Program-made: the position numbers and the translations under genes
NCBI GenBank assembly: GCA_046704085.1
Contig: JBJKSJ010000386.1
Span: forward strand, 1-10,554
Length of the DNA stretch: 10,554 nt
Source of the DNA: DATBHW01 sp046704085
GTDB lineage: Bacteria > Chloroflexota > Ktedonobacteria > Ktedonobacterales > DATBGS01
Reading direction: 5' to 3'
Part shown: one piece after another, positions 5,019 to 10,554 of the stretch
How the letters are laid out: each line of letters starts with the position of its first letter
Position numbering within the stretch: the first letter of the stretch is position 1
Notes under the pieces: generated by a model
The model's input: only the letters and a program-made list of their open reading frames with translations
Databases searched by the model: none
Told to the model about the DNA's origin: nothing

Positions 5019-8000
5019 GCTTGCATTATAACCTGCTCAAGCGGCAGCCGGAGATAGAACGTTGTGCCTTTCCCTAATCCGGGCGACTCCGCCCAGAGAT
5101 CCCCGCCATGCGCATTAGCAAGCTGGCGACTTATGTACAAGCCCAGGCCCGTTCCGCCGATGCTGCTCACATTGCCCGCGCGATAAAAACGCTCGAACAA
5201 ATGCGCGGCTGCTTCAGGGGGAATGCCCAGACCCTCATCGCGCACTTCAACCAGCACCTGCTTCTCGTCCTCAAGCTGCACAAGGATGATGACATTGCCG
5301 CCTTCCGGGCTATATTTCAAGGCATTACCGAGCAGATTATTGAAAATCTGCTCCACGCGCTTGGCATCCCAGTAGCCCTTCACCTCCTCAGTCATCCCAT
5401 CCGTCTCGATGATCAACGTGTGATTGGCAGAAGTTGGTTTCCAATGCTGCACCACCCTGGTGAGCAAGGACATCAATTCTACCGACCCACGTTGCAGGGT
5501 GAGCTTGCCTGCCTGGATGCGTGAGACATCCAGCAGATCGTTGACCAGATCATTCAAGCGCGCTGTCTGGGTTTCAATCCCCTCCATCGATTCCATGATA
5601 TGTGGCAGCGTGGGCGGAAGCTCACCCTGCTTTTCCTGGCGTCGTATCTGGCGCTGAAGCAGTTGCGCCTGGCCGCGAATGACCGTCAGTGGGCCGCGCA
5701 GTTCGTGGCTGGCGACCGAGATGAACTCGTCTTTATGCCGCTCCAGTTCCTTGAGCGCCGTAATATCCTGGAACACTGCCAGGCCGCGAGTGAAGTTGCC
5801 TTCGCCATCCCGCACCGGCACGGCATTGAGGAGAATGGGCACAATGCGCCCGTCATGCTGACGCAGGAAGAGTTGCAGTTCCTTCACTGGCTCACCCGTC
5901 TGGACGGCCTGCTGGGAGGGCAAAAAGCCGATGTCTACCGATGAGCCATCGGGTCCAACAATATGCCAGACTGGATCGACTGGCGCCTCGCCGGCCTGTT
6001 TTGCTGCCTGCACCTCAACGCAATTCAGAGCCATCTTCAAGGCAGCCTCATTATAGATGAACAGCCGCCCGTCTTTATCGCGCATAACGACCCCGGCAGG
6101 AAGCGCGTCAATGATGGTCTGGAGGGTGCGGCGCTCATTTTCCTGCCAGGCCACATAATCGGCCACCTCCTCATAGAGCCGAGCATTCACAACCGCCAGC
6201 GCGATCTGATCGGCAATGGCGCGCGCGACCTGCTGTTCTCCCGCCGAAAAAGCATGTTTCCGACTATAGGAATAGATCAGCACCCCCAGCGTCTGATCTT
6301 GCACCAGCAGCGGAGCAGCCAGGCTCGCCTGAATCTGCTCCTGCATCAGCAACGCATGCAGCGGATGGTCAGCGGGCGCATTCATCAAGGTCTCAGTTAC
6401 CTGCACATGCTGCGTTCTGAAGGCGACACAGGGCGCCACTGGCGCATCTACTGCTAAGGCCGGGAATGGCTGCCCAGCCGCCTCATAGCCGCGCACGGAG
6501 GCCACCTGAAGCGTTTGCTGGGCTTCATCGACCAGCAGAATCGCCGAGTGGTCCGCGCCCAGCGCGGCAGTCAGCGCCTCCACAGCCGTATCCAGCGTTT
6601 CCTTCAGATCGAGCGGGTGGTTCAGCGCCGCCGCCACCCAGCCAACTGCAAGCTGCTCGCGCTGGTATTGTTGGCGCTCGGTCACGTCCTCCATAATCGC
6701 TACCGCGCCCGCCACTTCGCCCTGTTTATCATAAAGGGGCGCGGCACTGACTTGCAGCGAGACTTGAGCGCCATCCCCCCGCACCATCGCTAATTCCTCG
6801 CCCGTCACCACCTCACCCGCCAGCGCGCGCATCACGAGGGGATGGCCCGTCAGCAGAAACTCGTTCTCGGCCACCTCCCCGGACATGCCGGTGCCCAGCG
6901 CGGTGGATGAGAGCAGCATGAGCCTGGCGGCAGAACGCCCGGCCAGCGCCGCGCCTGCCCCGTTCAGGCGCACCAGTTGTCCTCTGGTATCAAAGACGGC
7001 CACCCCCTCAGCCATGCTCTCGAAGATCGTTTCCATCTCCCCAGCATGGCGCTGGGCCGCCTGCGCCAGTTGCTCGGCGAAGGCGTGTGCTGTTTGCAGG
7101 CGATCATAGAGCCGGGCATTTTGCACGGCAGCGCCAATTTGACCGGCAAACAGGCGTAACCAGGGACCATCCGGCCCCTCCAAAGGATTACGCGCGACAC
7201 CATCAGGGTCTGGAGCAGGGTTCACCCCCAGCACACCGACCCCTCGCCCCTGCGCCAGCAAGGGTAGGCCCAGCATCGCCACGATGCCCGCTTCAGCCGC
7301 TTCTTTCTGTGCCGCGAAAAGAGGCTCTGCCAGGACATCCGGTACAAACACGGGCCGCCCGCTCAGGAGCACTTCGCCCACGACACTTTTCGCCGGAGCC
7401 AGTGCCTTCCCCGCCATCGCATCCCATCCGCTGATCGCCGTCAGCCGCAGCAGATCAGTCTCCTCGTCATAGACCATCAGCCAGACTGACTGCGCGCCCA
7501 GCAGCGCGCGCGTGACCGCAACGATCTGCTCGGAGACTTCATCCAATTGGAGCGTGGAAGCCACCATCTCTGAAGCGCGGGCGAGAGCATCCAACCCACG
7601 CTCAGAAGCATGGGCACGCTCTCGCGCTGCGACAAGCAGGAGCATGTTTTGCACCGCCAGCGCCGCGTGCCCGGCCAGAAACTGCGCCACGTCAAGATCA
7701 GCAGCGGCCAGGTGCCCCAGCGCGCTGGTATCCACCAAGGCCAGCAGCCCCAGGGATTGCCCGTCGGCAACCAATGGAGCGAGCAGAATGGCCGAGGCGC
7801 CTGGAAACAGCGATGAAACCAGCGGCTCGAAGGCGCCGTCCGTTGAAGACTCCAGGAAATAGCCGCGCTGCTCGCGCAGCGCGCGAGCGATCAGCGAATC
7901 GCGCGCCAGATCAACGATCTGGGACGCAGGCGGCTCAGCAAACTCCTCAGCAGAGGCCCGCCGTGCCAGCCGAAGCGAAGCAGTGTCTTCCTCCGCCTTC

Positions 8001-8233
8001 TCCTCAATCAGCCAGAGTTGCACGTCAGCGCCAGAAGTGACGTTCTTCACTGCCCGGCAAATCGTTTCCAGGGCTGGCGCCAGTTCAACTCCGTTCTCTA
8101 TCGCCACAGAAGCAACCGCCGCGTGGATGCGTTTGAGGGCAGCATCAAGCTGCTGCCCTGGCAGCAACTGCCACGAGGGCTGGCTCTGGTCGGTGAGCGC
8201 ATGTGAAGTGCCTGGTTGTCTCATCAAGTCCAT
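5015..8233 (-). CDS. Multi-sensor histidine kinase (GAF-GAF-PAS-GAF-PAS-HisKA-HATPase)
   Basis: This 1072-residue protein has no membrane helices, so it is a cytoplasmic two-component sensor. The domains in order are GAF 1 (about 48-200), GAF 2 (215-375, ending AVQNARLYDRL), PAS 1 (400-520, ending MEDVTERQQ), GAF 3 (530-690, ending VVNARLYEEV), PAS 2 (702-828, ending FQDITALKE), HisKA (832-908) and HATPase (952-1066). The H-box FISVASHELRGPLT places the phosphoacceptor at His843. The N-box is NNLLGNALKYS (Asn970), with G1 DEGLGIP (999-1005), F-box LFERFYR and G2 GGTGLGLYIS. All kinase motifs are intact. Ligands of the sensor domains are unknown. ATG 8233 has a weak purine-rich GAGAGAAG just upstream; an alternative in-frame ATG lies at 8224. 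A promoter at 8417-8445 gives a leader of about 177 bases. No receiver domain or response regulator is in the window, so the partner is elsewhere. The EamA gene follows with an ATGA overlap, suggesting that the transporter is made with the sensor. Confidence 0.95.
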   Translation of the reverse strand: MDLMRQPGTSHALTDQSQPSWQLLPGQQLDAALKRIHAAVASVAIENGVELAPALETICRAVKNVTSGADVQLWLIEEKAEEDTASLRLARRASAEEFAEPPASQIVDLARDSLIARALREQRGYFLESSTDGAFEPLVSSLFPGASAILLAPLVADGQSLGLLALVDTSALGHLAAADLDVAQFLAGHAALAVQNMLLLVAARERAHASERGLDALARASEMVASTLQLDEVSEQIVAVTRALLGAQSVWLMVYDEETDLLRLTAISGWDAMAGKALAPAKSVVGEVLLSGRPVFVPDVLAEPLFAAQKEAAEAGIVAMLGLPLLAQGRGVGVLGVNPAPDPDGVARNPLEGPDGPWLRLFAGQIGAAVQNARLYDRLQTAHAFAEQLAQAAQRHAGEMETIFESMAEGVAVFDTRGQLVRLNGAGAALAGRSAARLMLLSSTALGTGMSGEVAENEFLLTGHPLVMRALAGEVVTGEELAMVRGDGAQVSLQVSAAPLYDKQGEVAGAVAIMEDVTERQQYQREQLAVGWVAAALNHPLDLKETLDTAVEALTAALGADHSAILLVDEAQQTLQVASVRGYEAAGQPFPALAVDAPVAPCVAFRTQHVQVTETLMNAPADHPLHALLMQEQIQASLAAPLLVQDQTLGVLIYSYSRKHAFSAGEQQVARAIADQIALAVVNARLYEEVADYVAWQENERRTLQTIIDALPAGVVMRDKDGRLFIYNEAALKMALNCVEVQAAKQAGEAPVDPVWHIVGPDGSSVDIGFLPSQQAVQTGEPVKELQLFLRQHDGRIVPILLNAVPVRDGEGNFTRGLAVFQDITALKELERHKDEFISVASHELRGPLTVIRGQAQLLQRQIRRQEKQGELPPTLPHIMESMEGIETQTARLNDLVNDLLDVSRIQAGKLTLQRGSVELMSLLTRVVQHWKPTSANHTLIIETDGMTEEVKGYWDAKRVEQIFNNLLGNALKYSPEGGNVIILVQLEDEKQVLVEVRDEGLGIPPEAAAHLFERFYRAGNVSSIGGTGLGLYISRQLANAHGGDLWAESPGLGKGTTFYLRLPLEQVIMQA
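5025..5030 (-). promoter_or_regulatory. Possible -10 element for a leaderless EamA transcript
   Basis: Read on the minus strand, TATAAT occupies 5030 to 5025 inside the last codons of the kinase gene. Six bases separate it from the A of the EamA ATG (5018), exactly the -12 to -7 position for a transcript beginning at the start codon. No -35 box is recognisable at 16-18 bases. The hexamer also falls within normal coding sequence, so it may be chance. Confidence 0.3.
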
Positions 8234-8416
8234 CTATCTTCTCTCGCCCACCCCTGCGCTCTCCAGGGTATGGAATGTCGTCTCCACCTGGGAAGCTACA
8301 GCAAAGGGCGTGGAAAAAGCGAGCTACAAGCAAAGCAATATGTGGACGATGGTGGTAACGTACAAAGCGCATTGTCCAGTGGAGATGCTGGCTGATGATG
8401 AACGCCATTGCGGCGT

Positions 8417-8445
8417 AGAGTATCATAGCTCACAGGGTGTGTCAA
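8417..8445 (-). promoter_or_regulatory. Sigma70-type promoter upstream of the histidine kinase
   Basis: On the minus strand a perfect TTGACA (8445-8440) is followed after exactly 17 bases by TACTCT (8422-8417), which fits TAnnnT. Transcription would begin near 8410 and run toward the kinase start at 8233. An alternative -10, TATGAT, lies too close to the -35. The leader between shows no convincing ORF or strong hairpin. The promoter sits between the radC stop and the kinase start, so it would separate the kinase/EamA unit from the upstream genes. Confidence 0.6.
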
Positions 8446-8482
8446 CTGACGCACGCCAACACGGCAGGCAAGATGCGCCCTC

Positions 8483-9199
8483 TTAGGCGAAGCCCAATTT
8501 GCGCTCTTTCATGCTGACAAAGCGTTGATGCCCAATAACCAGATGATCAAGCACCTCAATATCAAGGTGCTTGCCCGCCTGCACAAGCTGCTCGGTGGTG
8601 CGTATATCCTCCGCAGAAGGCGTAGGATCGCCACTGGGATGATTATGCACGATGATGATCGAAGGCGCGTTGCGCGTGACGGCGGCGCGAAAGACCTCCG
8701 CCGCGCGCACCACCGACATGTTCACGCTGCCCTGATAGACTCGCTCGATGTGGGTCACATGATTTTTCGTATCCAGGAGCATGACGCGCAGGTGTTCCTG
8801 TTGCAGAAAGGCCATATCCAGCATAATCAGCCGGGCCGCATCTGCCGGGGAGCGCACCTGGGCACGCTCTTCTGGCTGAAGCACGGCCAGCCGACGGCCC
8901 AACTCCAGCGCCGCCTTCACCTGCGAGGCTTTCGCGGCGCCCAGGCCATGCTCATTGCAGAGATCGCCAAAGTCGGCGCGCATCAAGCCCGCCAGGCCAC
9001 CATATTTCTGGAGCAGCTTTGTCGCCAGTTCAATCACATTATCTTTGGTCGTGCCCGTGCGCAGGATAATAGCGAGCAGTTCAGCCGTTTGCAGCGCCTC
9101 CGGGCCATAATATTGCAGGCGTTCACGCGGGCGATCATCCACAGGCATCTCGCGCACCGTTGCGTGATATTCCACCCGCTCAGACTTTGTCACCACCAT
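8483..9199 (-). CDS. radC: RadC-family JAB1/MPN (JAMM) domain protein
   Basis: The N-terminal helix-hairpin-helix part (PRERLQYYGPEALQTAELLAI ... GLGAAKASQVKAALELGRR) is followed by the JAMM metalloprotease-like domain. That domain has VHNHPSGDPTPSAED, which satisfies HxHx7SxxD with two His and one Asp as probable zinc ligands. The family was once tied to DNA repair, but that role is disputed and its biochemical function is unsettled. I place the start at ATG 9199 (238 residues) because GAGG at 9210-9207 lies seven bases upstream. The longer frame starts at GTG 9220 (245 residues) with no visible Shine-Dalgarno; ATG 9205 is a third choice. The length is normal for RadC. The gene lies 72 bases after the MFS exporter on the same strand with no clear terminator between, so the two may be cotranscribed. 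Confidence 0.94.
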   Translation of the reverse strand: MVVTKSERVEYHATVREMPVDDRPRERLQYYGPEALQTAELLAIILRTGTTKDNVIELATKLLQKYGGLAGLMRADFGDLCNEHGLGAAKASQVKAALELGRRLAVLQPEERAQVRSPADAARLIMLDMAFLQQEHLRVMLLDTKNHVTHIERVYQGSVNMSVVRAAEVFRAAVTRNAPSIIIVHNHPSGDPTPSAEDIRTTEQLVQAGKHLDIEVLDHLVIGHQRFVSMKERKLGFA

Positions 9200-9206
9200 T
9201 ACCATG

Positions 9207-9210
9207 CCTC
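9207..9210 (-). promoter_or_regulatory. Shine-Dalgarno that decides the radC start
   Basis: GAGG on the minus strand lies seven bases before ATG 9199 and only one base before ATG 9205, which favours 9199. It would be inside the coding sequence if GTG 9220 were used. Confidence 0.5.
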
Positions 9211-9271
9211 GCTCATTCACATCGATGAAAGAGAGACCGCGCTTTCTCCATCGTTCCGCGCGTCTCTGGCT

Positions 9272-10554
9272 TCAGGGAGCATCGGGCGCGCCATCGCCTG
9301 GCGCCTGCGCATCCAGCAGCGACTCTGGCTCCTCTAGTTGTTTGCCGGACCTGGCCGACGCGAAAAGCGGCGCCGAGGCTGAGGCCAGCGCGACCTGCTG
9401 ATCGTCTTGCCGACGCCAGAGCAGCGCCGCCGGAAGGAGCGCCACCACACAGACAATCGCGGCGCCCAGGAAAATGCCGGAATAGACCTGACGCAGCAGT
9501 TCGCTCAGAATGGCGGAGTTGGTTAATTGCTGAGGAGTATAGCCCGCGACCAACTGCTCGAAGCGCGCCAGACCCGATGAGGTGATCGCGGCGAGGCCCA
9601 GAATCATCCCGATCATTCGCGCCGACGTGACCAGCGCCGAGGCCACGCCACCACGTTCGGCGCCCGCCGCGTTGAGCGTCGATGTGCCCAGCGGCGCAAC
9701 GACCAGCCCAAAGCCCACGCCGGTCAGGAAGGTATCGAGGATCAGTTGCGGCCAGCCCAGATGCACCGGCCAGAAACTCATCAAGAAGAAGCCCAGCGCG
9801 GCCAGAACCAGCGCCAGCACCGCCGTCAGATGGCAGCCAACGCGCTGGCAGAGCCAGCCACCCACCACCGCGCTCAGCGGAATCCAGACGGTCATGCACA
9901 GCAGCGAAAGCCCCGTCTGGAGGATCGATCCACCCACCACTGTCAGGTAGAAGATGGGAATATCAGCCAGCGCGCAAATCAACGCCGCGCCCACCAGCAG
10001 GCTGCCCAGGATCGAAGCCGAGAACGCGCGGCGCTTGAAAAGCCGCATGTCGATCATCGCCGAGCGTGCAAAGACCTCGCGCACAATGAACAGCAGCAGC
10101 AAAAGCAGCGCGGCCCCAAGGAGGAGCGGATCATTCGCCGCCGTTTGCGCCAGCGAAAAGCCAGTTTGCCCGGCGTTCTGCGAGAGACCCAGGCTCAGGC
10201 ACGTCAGCGACGCGCCCAGCAAAAGCGCGCCCAGCCAGTCGATGCGCGCGCGCGCGTGCCCCCCCTTGGGCACGAGAAACCAGCCCGCCACCAGCAGGAT
10301 GATCACCAGGGGCACATTCAAGAAGAAAATCCAGGCCCAACTGCCGAAGAGTTGGATAATCATGGCGCCATACAGTGGACCCAGCGCGCCGCCAGCTTCG
10401 GTCACAGCGCCAATGATCCCCAGGATGATGCCGCGCCGCTGGACGCCAAAATAATCCCCGGCCAGCGCCATCGCCACCGGGACCACCGCTCCGCCGCCAA
10501 TGGCCTGAATGAAGCGCGCGGGCACCAGCCAGGCCAGCCCCGATGGGATACACC
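9272..10554 (-). CDS. DHA2-type MFS drug/metabolite exporter (N-terminus outside window)
   Basis: About 426 residues are visible; the first helices and start codon lie beyond base 10554. The frame stays open to the edge, where it reads CIPSGLAWLVPARFIQAIGG, so the apparent start (GTG 10525) is only an internal codon. Seen in order are the RFIQAIGGGAVVPVAMAL helix, a motif-A-like loop DYFGVQRRG, an antiporter motif C-like helix (GAVTEAGGALGPLYG), and FFLNVPLVI, which is characteristic of 14-helix DHA2 exporters. Further helices follow, then a polar C-terminal tail of about 45 residues rich in Ala, Ser and Glu. The family exports drugs, dyes or metabolites by proton antiport; the substrate here is unknown. 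No regulator is visible, because the upstream side is cut off. The radC gene follows 72 bases after the TGA. Confidence 0.92.
   Translation of the reverse strand, partial: CIPSGLAWLVPARFIQAIGGGAVVPVAMALAGDYFGVQRRGIILGIIGAVTEAGGALGPLYGAMIIQLFGSWAWIFFLNVPLVIILLVAGWFLVPKGGHARARIDWLGALLLGASLTCLSLGLSQNAGQTGFSLAQTAANDPLLLGAALLLLLLFIVREVFARSAMIDMRLFKRRAFSASILGSLLVGAALICALADIPIFYLTVVGGSILQTGLSLLCMTVWIPLSAVVGGWLCQRVGCHLTAVLALVLAALGFFLMSFWPVHLGWPQLILDTFLTGVGFGLVVAPLGTSTLNAAGAERGGVASALVTSARMIGMILGLAAITSSGLARFEQLVAGYTPQQLTNSAILSELLRQVYSGIFLGAAIVCVVALLPAALLWRRQDDQQVALASASAPLFASARSGKQLEEPESLLDAQAPGDGAPDAP

Noticed and set aside
8145..8426. Possible 93-codon leader ORF (minus strand) between the promoter and the kinase
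   Set aside because: It starts inside the predicted promoter -10 region, has no Shine-Dalgarno, runs into the kinase gene in another frame and turns Ala/Arg-rich there, which looks like chance.
7983..8486. 167-codon plus-strand frame across the kinase N-terminus and the upstream gap
   Set aside because: Half of it is antisense to the kinase, the rest covers the promoter region, and no motif or good start site is visible.
9200..9271. Imperfect hairpin between the MFS exporter and radC (GAAAG with CTTTC, flanked by CGAT/ATCG)
   Set aside because: It has a short stem with a three-base bulge, a long loop and no U-run, too weak to call a terminator.

Overview
The window is GC-rich bacterial chromosome with dense, ordinary-looking genes. 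The best guess is a member of the Chloroflexota, possibly Ktedonobacteria-like. This rests on the style of the genes: a very large soluble GAF/PAS histidine kinase with an H-box of the form ISVASHELRGPLT, a five-helix membrane-anchored molybdoenzyme, an alpha-type glutamine synthetase, and hairpin-rich intergenic repeats. No rRNA or tRNA is present, so the assignment is an inference.

Layout, plus strand (1-3929): the last 42 codons of an upstream gene (possibly an M16-type peptidase); a 155-base gap filled almost entirely with short hairpins and bounded by a degenerate 23-base inverted repeat; a 618-residue membrane-anchored sulfite-oxidase-type molybdoenzyme; 9 bases later a type I-alpha glutamine synthetase; then a two-helix small membrane protein behind its own possible promoter and leader hairpins. 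A 12-bp perfect inverted repeat separates this block from the convergent minus-strand block.

Layout, minus strand (10554 down to 4011): a DHA2-type MFS exporter whose N-terminus lies outside the window; a RadC-family JAB/JAMM protein; a 283-base gap (8200-8482 counting from the preferred radC end; 249 bases between stop and start codons) with a good sigma70-type promoter; a 1072-residue GAF-GAF-PAS-GAF-PAS-HisKA-HATPase sensor kinase; and an EamA/DMT transporter whose ATG overlaps the kinase stop codon in an ATGA junction. The kinase and transporter are therefore probably one transcription unit, but no response regulator lies in the window.

The molybdoenzyme is the most informative single gene. 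Four helices precede a perfect internal RRxFLK twin-arginine motif and a fifth helix, and the cofactor-binding domain follows. This is the arrangement expected of a protein inserted first by Sec and finished by Tat. I see no convincing undescribed multi-gene system here. The items worth checking are regulatory or architectural: the hairpin cluster, the candidate leader switch before the small membrane protein, the possible leaderless promoter of the EamA gene, and the molybdoenzyme topology.
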